Source: Azonexus fungiphilus (lineage in GTDB: Bacteria > Pseudomonadota > Gammaproteobacteria > Burkholderiales > Rhodocyclaceae). From it: DNA of 64,000 bases. Under the pieces are notes generated by a model, which was not told the origin of the DNA, made no database searches, and was given only the letters and a program-made list of their open reading frames with translations. Positions 8,258 through 18,279 of this stretch are shown here, piece by piece. Each line of letters begins with the position of its first letter. The stretch's first letter is position 1. The stretch spans positions 310,001 through 374,000 of the forward strand of contig NZ_RBXP01000011.1 of assembly GCF_003634965.1 (NCBI RefSeq). The letters run 5' to 3'. Position numbers and translations under genes: made by a program.

Positions 8258-8284
8258 CGCTCTCTTCCTCCTGTGCGAAATGTA

Positions 8285-10582
8285 TCACCGTCCGTGCCAG
8301 TAGCGCCGATGCTGGCGGCGCCAGGCCTCGACCTCGACGCGCTGCGGCGCCAGGCGGATGCGCAGGGCGCCGTCGCGGTCGGTACGCCAGAGCCGGGCAC
8401 CGCCGGCGGCATAGCGCGCGAGCACGGCCGGCCGCGGATGCCCGAAACGATTGCGGTAGCCGGCGGAAAACAGCACCTCGGCGGCGTCGACCGTGGACAC
8501 GAAGGCCGCCGACGAAGCGCCGGCGGCGCCGTGATGCGGCGCCAGCAGCAGGTCGGCGTGCAGCGCGGCGGCGTCGCGGGCGATCAGCGCCGCCTCGTCG
8601 GCGGCTTCGATGTCGGCGGTGAGCAGCAGGCGGCGCTCGCCGGCGTCGATGCGCAGGACGCAGGAAAGCGCGTTGCGGCCCCGGCCCCGGTCGTAGTCGG
8701 CGGCGGCCGGATGCAGGATGAGGAAATCGACGCCGTCCCATTGCCAGCGCTGGCCGGCCTGGCAGCGCTCGCCGAACTCGGGCGCCGACGACAGCCAGCG
8801 GTCGACCGGCAGGGCGGCGCGCAGCGAGGCGGCGCCGCCGGCATGGTCGGCGTCGCCATGACTGACCACGACGCGGTCGAGACGCGCGACACCGAGCCAG
8901 CGCAGGTAAGGCACGAGCACCCGTTGCCCGGCATCGGCGTCGCCGCCGTAGAGCGGCCCGGGGTCGTAGACCAGCGCGTGACGCCGGGTGCGCACGACCA
9001 CCGCCTGCCCCTGGCCGACGTCGAGGACGTCGATCCGCGCCTCGGCGAAGGGAATCGCCGCCGGCGGCCAGGCCACCGCCGGCACCACCAGCAGCAGGCC
9101 CAGCCAGCGCCCGGGCAGACCGCGCGGCAGCAGGCACAGCGCCACCCCGAGGCCGGCCAGGACGACCGCCCAGGGCGGCGGCGCCGGCGCCTGCCAGAGC
9201 GGCCAGGCGGCGCACCAGAAGAGAAAGCGCATGAGCAGGTCGAGCAACCCGTGCGCCAGCATCAGCAACGGCGGCCACGGCAGCACGGCGGCAAGCAGGG
9301 CCAGCGGCGTCACCGCGAAGCTGATCAGCGGCACCGCCAGCGCGTTGGCCAGCGGCGAGACCAGCGAGAACTGCTGGAACACCCACATCAGCAACGGCAG
9401 CGAGGCCAGCGTTGCCGCCCACTGGACGGCGCCCCAGCCGCGCAGGCGCTGGCCCCAGCCGGCACCGGCGGGAAGCGCGCTGCCGATGTAGAGCAAGGCG
9501 CCGACGGCAGCGAAGGAAAGCCAGAAACCGGCGGCCAGCGGCGCCCAGGGATCGGCCAGCAGCACCGCCAGCAGGGCCAGCGCCAGCGTCCGGCTGGGCG
9601 CCGGCTGGCGCCCCGACCACAGTGCCGCAGCAGCCACCAGCAACATGTACAAGGTCCGCTGCGCGGGCACGGCAAAGCCGGCGAGCAGCGCGTACGCCGC
9701 CGCGGCCAGGGCCGCCGCGAGCAGGCCGACGCGCTGCGCCGGGCAGAGCAGCGGCGCGCCCGGCAGGCGTCGCCAGAGCGCTGCCGCCAGCCAGCCGAAG
9801 AGGCCGGCGACCATGGTCACGTGCAGGCCGCTGATGGCCATCAGATGGGTCGTGCCGGTGCGGTTGAAGAGCGTCCACAAGTCGCCGTCGACCGCCCGCT
9901 GGTCGCCGACCGCCAGCGCGGTGAGAATGCCGCCCCACGGCCAGCTTTCGGCCGGCATCAGGCGGGTGAAATTACGCTGGACGACGGCGCGCAGCGCCTC
10001 GACGACGTAGGCCGGGCGCCAGACGAAGTCAGCCAGCTTGTCCGCCGGCCCCGGGCGGACGTAGCCGGTAGCGCGGATGCCGCGCTCGAGCAGCCAGGCC
10101 TCGTAGTCGAAACCGCCGGGATTGGCGCCGCCGTGCGGCCGCTTCAGGCGCACCGTGAGCCGCCAGCGCTGGCCCGGCTCGACTGCCGGCGCCGCCTGGC
10201 TGCTGTGATACCAGGCGAGCTGCAGGCGTTGCGGCACGACGGCGTTGACGGTCGACACCGTGTCCACGGCAAATTCGAAGCGCCAGCCCTGCGCGAACGG
10301 CTGCGGCAGGCCGGCGACACAGCCGGTGACGACGACGTCACGGCCTTCCCAGTCGGCACCGAGCGCGTCGTCGAGGCGCAGTTCGGCGCGCCAGCCGGCC
10401 CAGGCGACGCCGAGCAGGAAGCCGGCGAGCAGCAGCAGCGGCCGACCGATCCGGCGGCCGCCCAGCCTCGCCGCCAGCAGGCAGGCCAGGCCGGCGCCGA
10501 GCCAGGCCGCCGGCAGCGGCAGCTCGGCCCGGGTCTGCAACCAGAAGACGCCGGCGGCGAAGGCAAGGATGGCAAGGCGCAT
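8285..10582 (-). CDS. comEC: ComEC/Rec2 DNA uptake channel
   Basis: 765 residues. An N-terminal DUF4131-type membrane part with a soluble loop is followed by the ComEC competence membrane domain (about 230-500, starting at the block around HLMAISGLHV) and a C-terminal metallo-beta-lactamase-like domain with LDVGQGQAVVV, SHGDADHAGG, LLLTADIE and LLAPHHGA. The protein forms the inner-membrane channel for single-stranded DNA in natural transformation. The start ATG 10582 begins a typical hydrophobic N-terminus (MRLAILAFAAGVFWL) but has only a weak ribosome site. One CGGTCGACCG copy lies in the coding sequence at 8809. Confidence 0.92.
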   Translation of the reverse strand: MRLAILAFAAGVFWLQTRAELPLPAAWLGAGLACLLAARLGGRRIGRPLLLLAGFLLGVAWAGWRAELRLDDALGADWEGRDVVVTGCVAGLPQPFAQGWRFEFAVDTVSTVNAVVPQRLQLAWYHSSQAAPAVEPGQRWRLTVRLKRPHGGANPGGFDYEAWLLERGIRATGYVRPGPADKLADFVWRPAYVVEALRAVVQRNFTRLMPAESWPWGGILTALAVGDQRAVDGDLWTLFNRTGTTHLMAISGLHVTMVAGLFGWLAAALWRRLPGAPLLCPAQRVGLLAAALAAAAYALLAGFAVPAQRTLYMLLVAAAALWSGRQPAPSRTLALALLAVLLADPWAPLAAGFWLSFAAVGALLYIGSALPAGAGWGQRLRGWGAVQWAATLASLPLLMWVFQQFSLVSPLANALAVPLISFAVTPLALLAAVLPWPPLLMLAHGLLDLLMRFLFWCAAWPLWQAPAPPPWAVVLAGLGVALCLLPRGLPGRWLGLLLVVPAVAWPPAAIPFAEARIDVLDVGQGQAVVVRTRRHALVYDPGPLYGGDADAGQRVLVPYLRWLGVARLDRVVVSHGDADHAGGAASLRAALPVDRWLSSAPEFGERCQAGQRWQWDGVDFLILHPAAADYDRGRGRNALSCVLRIDAGERRLLLTADIEAADEAALIARDAAALHADLLLAPHHGAAGASSAAFVSTVDAAEVLFSAGYRNRFGHPRPAVLARYAAGGARLWRTDRDGALRIRLAPQRVEVEAWRRQHRRYWHGR

Positions 10583-10631
10583 GCCAATATCATGGCACGA
10601 AGCGTCACAAACGGCGACGCCCTTGTTTTGC

Positions 10632-10637
10632 GATAAT
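10632..10637 (+). promoter_or_regulatory. -10 element directly in front of DUF2062 gene
   Basis: GATAAT ends 6 bp before the ATG at 10644 and no ribosome binding site lies between. This is the same arrangement as in front of rlmJ and would give a leaderless mRNA. Confidence 0.3.
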
Positions 10638-10643
10638 CGGCCG

Positions 10644-11183
10644 ATGCGCCGCCTGCTGAAAAAATACCTGCCCGACCACGAGACGATCCGCCGCAACCGC
10701 TGGTTGCGCCCGTTCGAGAACAGCCTGCTGCATCCCCGCCTGTGGCATCTGAACCGTCGCTCGGCGGCCGGCGCCGTCGCCGCCGGCATGTTCTGCGGCC
10801 TGATCCCCGGCCCGCTGCAGATGCTCGGCGCCGCCTTCTGTGCGATCAAGTTCCGCGTCAACCTGCCGGTCGCGCTGCTGGTGACGCTCTACACCAACCC
10901 GTTCACGATCGTCCCGCTTTATCTGCTGGCTTATCAGATCGGTCGCCTGCTGATCGGCGACAGCGGCGGCTTCCTGGTGCCGCCGCCGCTCAATCCGGCC
11001 GACTTCGTCGCCTGGAGCCAGGCCATGCAGGACTGGATGCTGGCCGTCGCCCGGCCGCTGACGGTCGGGCTGATCGTCCTTGCCGACGTCCTGGCGCTGG
11101 CCGGCTACCTGCTGACGCGCGGCGCCTGGCGGCTCTACCTGGTCCGCCACTGGCACCGGCGCCGGCAGCGCAACTCAGCCTGA
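10644..11183 (+). CDS. DUF2062 membrane protein
   Basis: 179 residues. A basic N-terminus (MRRLLKKYLPDHETIRRNR) is followed by hydrophobic segments near 45-65, 70-100 and 140-165, with the family block AAGMFCGLIPGPLQM and TNPFTIVPLY. DUF2062 proteins are small inner-membrane proteins of unknown function. The gene is divergent from comEC, with 61 bp between them, and its end overlaps the convergent paaK by 9 bp. Confidence 0.85.
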   Translation: MRRLLKKYLPDHETIRRNRWLRPFENSLLHPRLWHLNRRSAAGAVAAGMFCGLIPGPLQMLGAAFCAIKFRVNLPVALLVTLYTNPFTIVPLYLLAYQIGRLLIGDSGGFLVPPPLNPADFVAWSQAMQDWMLAVARPLTVGLIVLADVLALAGYLLTRGAWRLYLVRHWHRRRQRNSA

Positions 11184-12482
11184 CTTCCTGCGGTGGTCGA
11201 TGACGCGGACCGCCTTGCCCATCGAACGCTCGACCGAGCCGGTTGGCTTGACGACCACCTGGCAGGAAACGCCGATGAAGTCCTTGATGTCCTTCTGCAC
11301 CTTGGCGGCGATCCGGTCCATCGCCTCCTGGCCGCGCGCGAACAGCGGCGGGCTGGCCTCGACGTTGACCACCATCGAATCCATGAAGCCTTCGCGGAAC
11401 ACCTCGATCTGGTAGAAGGGTGACAAGGTCTCGGTACGCATCAGCACTGCCTCGACCTGGGTCGGGAAGACATTCACCCCGCGGATGATCAGCATGTCGT
11501 CGGAACGCCCCGAAATGCGCCGGATGCGGGCATGCGTGCGGCCGCAGCGGCACGGCGTGCGCTCGATCACCGAGATGTCGCGGGTGCGGTAGCGGAGGAT
11601 CGGGAAGGCTTCCTTGGTCAGCGAGGTGAACACGATCTCGCCCTCCTCGCCGTCGGCCACCGGCTGGCCGGTATTGACGTCGACGCACTCGACCAGGAAA
11701 TGGTCTTCCCAGATGTGCAGCCCCTTCTTGGCCTCGATGCACTCGATGCCAACGCCCGGCCCCATCACTTCCGACAGCCCGTAGATGTCGATCGCTGCCA
11801 GCCCGAGCCGCGACTCGATCTCGTAGCGCATTTCCTCGGTCCACGGCTCGGCACCGAAGATGCCGACGCGCAGCGCCAGCTTGCGCACGTCGACGCCGAT
11901 GCTCTCGGCCTCCTCGGCGATGTTCAGCGCATACGACGGGGTACAGCATATCGCGGTGGCTTCGAAATCGGAGAGCAGCATGACCTGCTTCTGGGTCTGG
12001 CCGCCGGACATCGGTACGGTCAGCACGCCCAGCTCCTCGGCGCCGTAGTGCAGTCCGAGCCCGCCGGTGAACAGCCCGTAGCCGTAGGCGTTGTGCAGCC
12101 GGTCGCCGGGGCGCAGGCCGGCCGCAGCCAGACTGCGGGCGACCAGCTGCGCCCAGTTGGCGATGTCGCGCCGGGTATAGCCGACGACGGTCGGCTTGCC
12201 GGTGGTGCCGGACGAGGCATGGACACGGACGACCTGCTCGGTGGGCACGGCGAACATGCCGAAGGGGTAGTTGTCGCGCAGCTGCTCCTTCTTGGTGAAG
12301 GGCAGCAGGCGGGCGTCGGCCAGCGACTGGATGTGGTGCGGCTTGACCTCCAGTTCGTCCATCGCTTCGCGGTAGAACTTGACCGTCGCATAGCAGCGTT
12401 CGACGGTGCTGCGCAGGCGACGCAGCTGCAAGGCCTCGAGTTCCTCGCGTGGCAAGGTCTCGTTTTCGATATCGAAAATCAT
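11175..12482 (-). CDS. paaK: Phenylacetate-CoA ligase PaaK
   Basis: 435 residues of the adenylate-forming family. The P-loop VHASSGTTGKPTVVGYT lies near 90-106; YGLSEVMGPGVG (about 235) and YRTRDIS (about 300) are the later adenylation motifs, and the C-terminal lid ends in SMGKAVRVIDHR. The enzyme activates phenylacetate to phenylacetyl-CoA, the first step of the aerobic paa route and also used in anaerobic aromatic degradation. No other paa gene is next to it, so this may be a stand-alone copy. A related arylacetate is a possible substrate. Confidence 0.92.
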   Translation of the reverse strand: MIFDIENETLPREELEALQLRRLRSTVERCYATVKFYREAMDELEVKPHHIQSLADARLLPFTKKEQLRDNYPFGMFAVPTEQVVRVHASSGTTGKPTVVGYTRRDIANWAQLVARSLAAAGLRPGDRLHNAYGYGLFTGGLGLHYGAEELGVLTVPMSGGQTQKQVMLLSDFEATAICCTPSYALNIAEEAESIGVDVRKLALRVGIFGAEPWTEEMRYEIESRLGLAAIDIYGLSEVMGPGVGIECIEAKKGLHIWEDHFLVECVDVNTGQPVADGEEGEIVFTSLTKEAFPILRYRTRDISVIERTPCRCGRTHARIRRISGRSDDMLIIRGVNVFPTQVEAVLMRTETLSPFYQIEVFREGFMDSMVVNVEASPPLFARGQEAMDRIAAKVQKDIKDFIGVSCQVVVKPTGSVERSMGKAVRVIDHRRKSG

Positions 12483-12529
12483 CAGTCATCCTCCCTGGAT
12501 GCGTTTTTTTTGGTTGAGCGCAAAATAAT

Positions 12530-12549
12530 ACGCCCGCCGAAGCGGGCGT
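12530..12549 (-). terminator. Rho-independent terminator of chemoreceptor gene
   Basis: An 8-bp perfect stem ACGCCCGC/GCGGGCGT with a TTCG loop on the minus strand, followed by ATTATTTT. It lies 33 bp past the stop of the chemoreceptor gene. Confidence 0.85.
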
Positions 12550-12582
12550 GGGCGGTGCCGGCGGGAGGAACCGGCTGGCCGT

Positions 12583-14598
12583 TCAGGTGCGGAAGCGGCC
12601 GACCTCGCTGTTGAGCGTTTCGGCCAGCTGGCGCAGGCCGTCGGCGGTCTGTGCGTTGCTGCCGGCGGCGGCGTTGTTTTCCTCGGCCATCTGGGCGATG
12701 CGCTCGACGTTCTGGGCGATCTCGGTGCTCGCCGCGGCCTGCTCGCGCAATGCGACGGTGATTTCCGACACCGCTTCCATGACCTTGCGCGAATGCGCCT
12801 GAACCTGGCCGATCGACTCGCCGGCGCGCTGCGCCTCGACGACGCCGACCGCGACCCGGTCGACGCCGTGCTTCATGCTGTCCACGGCGGTCGCCGTACC
12901 GGACTGGATGGCGGCGATCATCGCGGCGATTTCCTGGGTCGACTTGGTGGTCCGCTCGGCCAGCTTGCGCACTTCGTCGGCAACCACCGCGAAACCGCGC
13001 CCGGACTCGCCGGCGCGTGCCGCTTCGATCGCCGCATTCAGCGCCAGCAGGTTGGTCTGGTCGGCGATGTCCTTGATCGTGCCGACGATCGCCGAAATCT
13101 CGTCGGACTGCCGGCCAAGCGCCTCGACGCTGGCCGCCGAATGGTTCACCGAATCGGCGATGCTCTGGATTTCGATCACCACCTGGCGAACGATTTCACC
13201 GCCTTCGCCCGCCACCCGATCGGATTCGCGCGAGTAGGATTCGGCATCCTGGGCATTCTTGGCGATGTGATCGACGCCGACGGTCATCTGCTCGACCGAG
13301 GCCGCCATGCTCGAGGCCGAATCGCTCTGCGAGCCGGCGCTGCGGGAAATCTGCTGACTCGACGTGGCCAGGTCGCCGGAAGCACCGCGCAACTGGCCGA
13401 CATCGGCCTGGATGCGGGCGAGCAACTGGCGGATCGAAGCCGCCATGTCGTTCAGGTCGCGGCCGGCGGCGTGCAGTTCATCACTGCCGTCGGTGGCGAA
13501 ACGGACGGTCATGTCGCCGTCGGCCATGCGCTTGGCGCCGGTCGAGAATACCTCGACGGTACCGATCACCGAATAATAGGTACCGACCCCGAAATAGCTG
13601 ACCAGAAGCAGGACCAGCGTGGACAGCGCCGCCTGCAGCATGAGCACGCGCTCGGCATGGGCCTTGCGCGCCTGCAACTGGGTCTCGAACTGCGGGATCA
13701 GGGTCTCGAACATGATCTTGTAGCCGAGGTCGATGACCTGCGTGGTCATCGCGAAGTAATCGGCCGGCTTGGTCGTGAAACGCTCGCCGAGAATATCGTC
13801 CTGGACCAGCTTGAGCACCTGCTGCGTCGCCTCGGTGAACTGGCCGGTCGGGCCGGACAGCGTCGCCTGCAGTTCGGGCGCGTACTTCATCGATTTTTCC
13901 AGGTTGGAGTTCTGCAGGCGCAGCGTGCCGCTCAGGCGATCGAGCAAGGCGGTGATCTCGCGGCGCATCTCGAGTGTCAGCTCGTGCGCGCTGAGCACGC
14001 CGGTACCGCGGGCCCGCATGATGCCAAGTGGCTCGAGCATGGCCGGCATCTTGTCAACGACGGTATCCATGAAATAGTAGGTATCGATCGCCGGATCCAG
14101 CGTCAGCTCGGTTTCGTCGGCCAGATCGACCATGAAGATCAGGATCTTGGCGATCATCTGTGAATGCCGCTTGAGATTCTCTGGCGCCTGCCAGCTCAGG
14201 CCGTTCTGGCTGATTTCCGACCAGTCGGCGCGGATCGCCTTCCAGGCCTCGCTGTCACGCAGCGTCGGGCTCAGCACCGCGTCAGTCTCGCGCACGGCCT
14301 TTTCGACTTCCTGGTTAACGGCGGCGCGCCTTTCCTTCATGGCCTCGTTGCCGTTGAGCACCCCCGACGACAGGCCGCGATGCTGCTGCATGTACTGCAC
14401 TGCCCGGTTCATCGGCTTCAGCATCTGCAGCCCGACCAGTTCGTGCTCGGCGGTCTTGATGTCGCGACTGAGGTTGATGAACAGCGTGTACAACAGGACC
14501 AGCAGCACAAGGACCAGCGCACTGCCGAGAAAAATGAACTTGGCGCGAAAGCGCAGGCGGTTCATCAAAGCCACCGCAGGCATGAACAAGGCACGCAT
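12583..14598 (-). CDS. Methyl-accepting chemotaxis protein with NIT-like sensor
   Basis: 671 residues. TM1 (about 22-44) is followed by a long periplasmic helical sensor region (about 45-310), then TM2 (about 318-340), a HAMP domain and the methyl-accepting signalling domain with its highly conserved hairpin tip ([20 protein letters not shown]). The sensor starts with [15 protein letters not shown], the pattern of nitrate/nitrite-sensing (NIT) domains, so the ligand may be an inorganic anion; this is inference. There is no C-terminal CheR-binding pentapeptide. The gene is monocistronic and has its own terminator. Confidence 0.88.
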   Translation of the reverse strand: MRALFMPAVALMNRLRFRAKFIFLGSALVLVLLVLLYTLFINLSRDIKTAEHELVGLQMLKPMNRAVQYMQQHRGLSSGVLNGNEAMKERRAAVNQEVEKAVRETDAVLSPTLRDSEAWKAIRADWSEISQNGLSWQAPENLKRHSQMIAKILIFMVDLADETELTLDPAIDTYYFMDTVVDKMPAMLEPLGIMRARGTGVLSAHELTLEMRREITALLDRLSGTLRLQNSNLEKSMKYAPELQATLSGPTGQFTEATQQVLKLVQDDILGERFTTKPADYFAMTTQVIDLGYKIMFETLIPQFETQLQARKAHAERVLMLQAALSTLVLLLVSYFGVGTYYSVIGTVEVFSTGAKRMADGDMTVRFATDGSDELHAAGRDLNDMAASIRQLLARIQADVGQLRGASGDLATSSQQISRSAGSQSDSASSMAASVEQMTVGVDHIAKNAQDAESYSRESDRVAGEGGEIVRQVVIEIQSIADSVNHSAASVEALGRQSDEISAIVGTIKDIADQTNLLALNAAIEAARAGESGRGFAVVADEVRKLAERTTKSTQEIAAMIAAIQSGTATAVDSMKHGVDRVAVGVVEAQRAGESIGQVQAHSRKVMEAVSEITVALREQAAASTEIAQNVERIAQMAEENNAAAGSNAQTADGLRQLAETLNSEVGRFRT

Positions 14599-14665
14599 TT
14601 TTACCCCCCCTTGGCCAACATTACGGCCAAAAACTCACCAAAACAGCAAAATATTACAGAAGATA

Positions 14666-15346
14666 TTACAAACCAACTAATCTGCCATCATTAAGTTCGA
14701 TCAAGGAATCCGCCCTTGCCGCCAGCGCCCGGTCGTGCGTGACCATGATCAGGCTGGCGCCCTGGCGCCGGACGTGCTCGAGCAGCAGATCGAAAACCAC
14801 CCCGGCGGTATGACTGTCGAGATTTCCGGTTGGTTCATCCGCGAGTATGCACGATGGATGGGAAACCAGGGCACGGGCGATCGCGGCGCGCTGCCGCTCG
14901 CCGCCCGAAAGTTCGCCGGGACGGTGCGCCAGGCGATGGCCGAGGCCGACCGCGGCGAGCATTGCGGCAGCCCGTTCGAGGGCCTCGGCACGCGGCGTGC
15001 GGCGGATCAGCAGCGGCATGGCGACGTTTTCCTGGGCCGAGAACTCGGGCAGCAGGTGGTGGAACTGGTAGACGAAGCCAAGGTGACGGTTGCGCCAGTC
15101 ACCACGGTCGACCTCGTTCAAGGACGAAAAATCGCGGCCCATCAGCGAGACCGTTCCGGCGCTCGGCGCGTCGAGGCCGCCGAGCAGGTGCAGCAAGGTG
15201 CTCTTGCCCGAACCGGAGGCACCGACCACGGCGAGCGTGGTGCCGGCGGCAACGTCGAGGTCGATGCCGGACAGGACGGCAACGTCGAGACCGCCGCCAC
15301 GGAAGGTCTTGGCCAGGCCCCGGGCCTGGAGAACGATTTCACTCAT
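14666..15346 (-). CDS. lolD: Lipoprotein-releasing ABC ATPase LolD
   Basis: 226 residues: Walker [10 protein letters not shown] (about 39-47), Q-loop [10 protein letters not shown], which is characteristic of LolD, signature LSGGERQR (about 144) and Walker [13 protein letters not shown]. With the LolC/E-type permease encoded just upstream (8-bp overlap) it forms the inner-membrane complex that extracts lipoproteins and hands them to LolA for outer-membrane delivery. No lolE copy follows, so the complex may use one permease type. Confidence 0.93.
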   Translation of the reverse strand: MSEIVLQARGLAKTFRGGGLDVAVLSGIDLDVAAGTTLAVVGASGSGKSTLLHLLGGLDAPSAGTVSLMGRDFSSLNEVDRGDWRNRHLGFVYQFHHLLPEFSAQENVAMPLLIRRTPRAEALERAAAMLAAVGLGHRLAHRPGELSGGERQRAAIARALVSHPSCILADEPTGNLDSHTAGVVFDLLLEHVRRQGASLIMVTHDRALAARADSLIELNDGRLVGL

Positions 15347-16586
15347 AGCGCAGGGCCTCCGCCGGATTGACGCGGGCCGCCCGCCAGCTCGGGTAAAGCG
15401 TGGCCAGCAGCGAGAGCACGAAGGCGATCAGGGTGACACCCCAGACATCGCTCCAGAGCAGCTCGGACGGCAGGTCGGAAATGTAATAGACGTCCTTGGC
15501 CAGGAACTGGATGCCGAGCAGGCGCTCGAGTGCCGGCACCACGACGTCGATGTTGAGCGCCAGCGCGACGCCACCGGCGACGCCGAGGCCGAGGCCGATG
15601 CAGCCGACCAGCGCCCCCTGGATCATGAACACCGCCATGATCGAGCGCGGCCGGGCGCCGAGCGTGCGCAGGATGGCTATGTCGGCCTGCTTGTCGGTGA
15701 CCGCCATGACCAGCGTGGACACCAGGTTGAAGGCGGCGACGGCGACGATCAGCGAGAGGATGATGAACATCATCGTCTTCTCGATCTGCACCGCGCGGAA
15801 GAAGTTGGCGTGGCTCTTGGTCCAGTCGTGCAGGTAGGCATCGGCGTTGATGTAGGCAACCAGCTCGCGGGCGATGCGCGGCGCCTTGAACAGGTCGTCG
15901 ACCTTGAGGCGCACGCCGCTGACGCTGTCGCCCATCTGGTACAGGCGCTGGGCGTCCTGCAGGTGGATCAGGGCCAGCCCCGAGTCGTACTCGTACATGC
16001 CGACCTCGAAGATGCCGACCACCGTGAACGAGCGCACCCGCGGCACCACGCCGGCCGGCGTGACGGTGCCCTGGGGCGCGATCAGCGTCACCTTGTCGCC
16101 GGTGAACACGCGCAAGGAGCGCGCCAGGTCGGCACCGAGGACGACCCCGAACTCGCCCGGCTTGAGCGCATCGAGGCTGCCGCTCTTGATCGTCTTGCGG
16201 AAATCGGCGACGCCGTCCTCGAGGTCGGGCAGGATGCCGCGGATCAGCGCCCCCTTGACGTCGCCATCGACCGAGAACATCCCCTGCGACTGGACGAAGG
16301 GCGCGGTCTCGCGGACTTCCGGATGGCGCTTCGCCTGGGCCGCGATCGACTGCCAGTCGGCGAGGCCGGCGTCGATGCCGGTGATCTGGATGTGCGAGGC
16401 GACGCCGAGGATGCGCGTGCGCAACTCCTTCTGGAAGCCGTTCATCACCGAGAGGACGACGATCAGCGCGGCGACGCCGAGGCCGATGCCGGCCATCGAG
16501 ATCAGCGAGATGAAGGAAATGAAATGGTTGCGGCGCTTGGCCCGCGTGTAGCGCAGGCCGATCAGCAACTCGTAGGGCAATGACAT
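15339..16586 (-). CDS. lolC: Lipoprotein-releasing ABC permease LolC/LolE
   Basis: 415 residues with the FtsX/LolCE architecture: TM1 near 25-50 ([19 protein letters not shown]), a large periplasmic domain (about 55-265) and three TM segments near 270-300, 320-350 and 375-400. The N-terminal [24 protein letters not shown] is characteristic. It works with LolD. The ATG 16586 faces the YbjQ-type gene; the divergent gap is 83 bp. Confidence 0.92.
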   Translation of the reverse strand: MSLPYELLIGLRYTRAKRRNHFISFISLISMAGIGLGVAALIVVLSVMNGFQKELRTRILGVASHIQITGIDAGLADWQSIAAQAKRHPEVRETAPFVQSQGMFSVDGDVKGALIRGILPDLEDGVADFRKTIKSGSLDALKPGEFGVVLGADLARSLRVFTGDKVTLIAPQGTVTPAGVVPRVRSFTVVGIFEVGMYEYDSGLALIHLQDAQRLYQMGDSVSGVRLKVDDLFKAPRIARELVAYINADAYLHDWTKSHANFFRAVQIEKTMMFIILSLIVAVAAFNLVSTLVMAVTDKQADIAILRTLGARPRSIMAVFMIQGALVGCIGLGLGVAGGVALALNIDVVVPALERLLGIQFLAKDVYYISDLPSELLWSDVWGVTLIAFVLSLLATLYPSWRAARVNPAEALRYE

Positions 16587-16669
16587 CCGTATTCCCGCAA
16601 TGCAACAAAACCGCTATGGTACACGCACCCGGAAAGCCCGGCCCATCCACCCGTTCAGGAAATTCCGCA

Positions 16670-16984
16670 ATGATCGTCACGAACATCGAAACCGTCCCCG
16701 GCAAAACCATCGTCAAGCACCTCGGCCTGGTCAATGGCAACACCGTCCGCTCCAAGCACGCCGGCCGCGACATCATGGCCGGCCTGAAGAACATCTTCGG
16801 CGGCGAACTCAAGGGCTACACCGAGCTGCTCACCGAATCGCGCGAGGAAGCCCTGCAGCGCATGCTCGACCAGGCCCGGGCGATCGGCGCCAACGCCGTG
16901 GTCAATGTCCGCTTCTCGACCTCCTCGGTCGCCGCCGGCGCCGCCGAGCTGTTCGCCTACGGCACCGCCGTCGTCGTGGAATGA
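16670..16984 (+). CDS. YbjQ/UPF0145 family protein
   Basis: 104 residues, the full length of the family: TVPGKTIVKHLGLVNGNTVRSK, then GRDIMAGLKNIFGGELKGYTELL and a C-terminal GANAVVNVRFSTSSV. The fold is an oligomeric alpha/beta domain once called heavy-metal binding; the role is unknown. The ATG has an AGGA site 11 bases before it. The next gene encodes a second, membrane-anchored member, 4 bp downstream. Confidence 0.88.
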   Translation: MIVTNIETVPGKTIVKHLGLVNGNTVRSKHAGRDIMAGLKNIFGGELKGYTELLTESREEALQRMLDQARAIGANAVVNVRFSTSSVAAGAAELFAYGTAVVVE

Positions 16985-16988
16985 CGCC

Positions 16989-17435
16989 ATGTACGACCTG
17001 ATCCTGTTCCTGTTCCTGCTGCTGCTCGGCTACGTTTTCGGTCAACGCGCCGAAAAGCGGCATTTCCGCTCGATCATCGAACGCGAGGCGCAACTCGGCG
17101 ACATCCTCGTCTTCTCGGAACGCAAGATTCCCGACGAAGCCGCCTGCGAAGGCATCCTGGTCGCCGGCAGCGTGGTCGTCTCGGTCGATTACTTCAAGCG
17201 CTTCGTCGCCGACCTGCGCAATTTCTTCGGCGGCCGCGTCAGCGCCTACGAGTCGCTGCTCGAACGCGCCCGCCGCGAAGCCGTGCTGCGGATGAAGGAA
17301 GCCGCCCGGCGCAAGGGGGCCGACAGCGTCTGGAACCTGCGCCTGGAAACCGCCTCGATCTACAAGGGCGCAGCCGGCAGCGTCGGCGCCGTCGAAGTCA
17401 TCGCCTACGGCACCGCCGTGCGCCAGCGCCGCTGA
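16989..17435 (+). CDS. YbjQ-type domain protein with N-terminal anchor
   Basis: 148 residues. An N-terminal membrane segment (about 3-18, LILFLFLLLLGYVFG) is followed by a YbjQ-like domain (ILVAGSVVVSVDYFKRFVADLRNFFGGRVSAYESLL as two short blocks, then GADSVWNLRLET). It looks like a membrane-tethered paralogue of the preceding protein. The three genes 16670-18279 are spaced by 4 bp each and read as one operon with an M48 peptidase, which suggests a common membrane-linked task. Confidence 0.78.
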   Translation: MYDLILFLFLLLLGYVFGQRAEKRHFRSIIEREAQLGDILVFSERKIPDEAACEGILVAGSVVVSVDYFKRFVADLRNFFGGRVSAYESLLERARREAVLRMKEAARRKGADSVWNLRLETASIYKGAAGSVGAVEVIAYGTAVRQRR

Positions 17436-17439
17436 GCCG

Positions 17440-18279
17440 ATGGCCGACTACGAGAACCGCCCGCCGCCGGAAGGCATCAACGTCAGCCCGACGCATCCGC
17501 TGAAGGATTTTGCGCTGCTCGTCGGCGGCATCAGCGCCCTGGTCGTCGTCGCCGTGCTCGCGCTGTCGCTGCTCGCCGGGCAACTGGCGCGGCACATCCC
17601 CTTCGCCCACGAGCGCGCGCTGGCCGGCCAGCTCGGCCGCTGGCTGCCGGCCGAGCCGGTGAGCGCGGTCGAGCGCCAGCGCCGGCAATACCTGCAGGCA
17701 CTGGCCGAGCGTCTGGCGCAAGGCATGGAAATGCCGCCGGAAATGACGTTGACCGTGCACTACTCGGCGCAGCCGACGATCAACGCGCTGGCGACGCTGG
17801 GCGGCCACATCGTCGTCTTCCAGGGATTGATCGACACGCTGCCGAGCGAGAATGCGCTGGCCATGGTGCTGGCCCACGAGATCGCCCACGTCCGCCACCG
17901 CCATCCGGTGGTCGCGATGGGGCGCGGTTTCGCGGTGCTGCTGGCGGTCGCCAGCCTGTCCGGGGTCGGCGACGGTTCGCTGCAGCAGTGGCTGGGCGGC
18001 ATCGGCATGCTGCCGGTGCTGTCGTTCAGCCGCGCCCAGGAAGAAGAAGCCGACGCCGCTGCGCTGCAGGCGGTACTGCGTACCTACGGCCATGTCGGCG
18101 ACGCCGCCGCCTTCTTCGAGCATGTCGCCCGCGCGCCGCTGGCGCGCGAACCGCTGGCGATCTTCAGCAGCCACCCCGGGCACGCCGAGCGCATCGCCCG
18201 CATCCGCGACTTCGCCGCCCGGCACAGCCAGGTCGATACGCCGCCGGTCGCGTTGCCGGCGTTCATGAAGGGCGACTAG
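17440..18279 (+). CDS. M48 family zinc metallopeptidase
   Basis: 279 residues. One TM segment (about 25-47) precedes a peptidase domain with the zinc motif HEIAH near 146-150 and the third ligand in EEEADAAAL near 200. The domain order and length resemble the periplasm-facing BepA/LoiP/Oma1-like M48 enzymes that degrade misfolded envelope proteins. It is the last gene of the YbjQ operon and its stop codon overlaps that of the convergent nudC. Confidence 0.88.
   Translation: MADYENRPPPEGINVSPTHPLKDFALLVGGISALVVVAVLALSLLAGQLARHIPFAHERALAGQLGRWLPAEPVSAVERQRRQYLQALAERLAQGMEMPPEMTLTVHYSAQPTINALATLGGHIVVFQGLIDTLPSENALAMVLAHEIAHVRHRHPVVAMGRGFAVLLAVASLSGVGDGSLQQWLGGIGMLPVLSFSRAQEEEADAAALQAVLRTYGHVGDAAAFFEHVARAPLAREPLAIFSSHPGHAERIARIRDFAARHSQVDTPPVALPAFMKGD

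Noticed and set aside
6645-9938. A 1097-codon minus-strand open frame
   Set aside because: It joins comEC (in another frame) to the end of the hydrolase gene. The real hydrolase starts at 7406 and overlaps the upstream hydrolase by 4 bp.
14611-14630. TTGGCC/GGCCAA repeat as the lolD or chemoreceptor control hairpin
   Set aside because: The stem has six base pairs, and no T-run follows it on either useful strand. I see no support for a terminator or operator.
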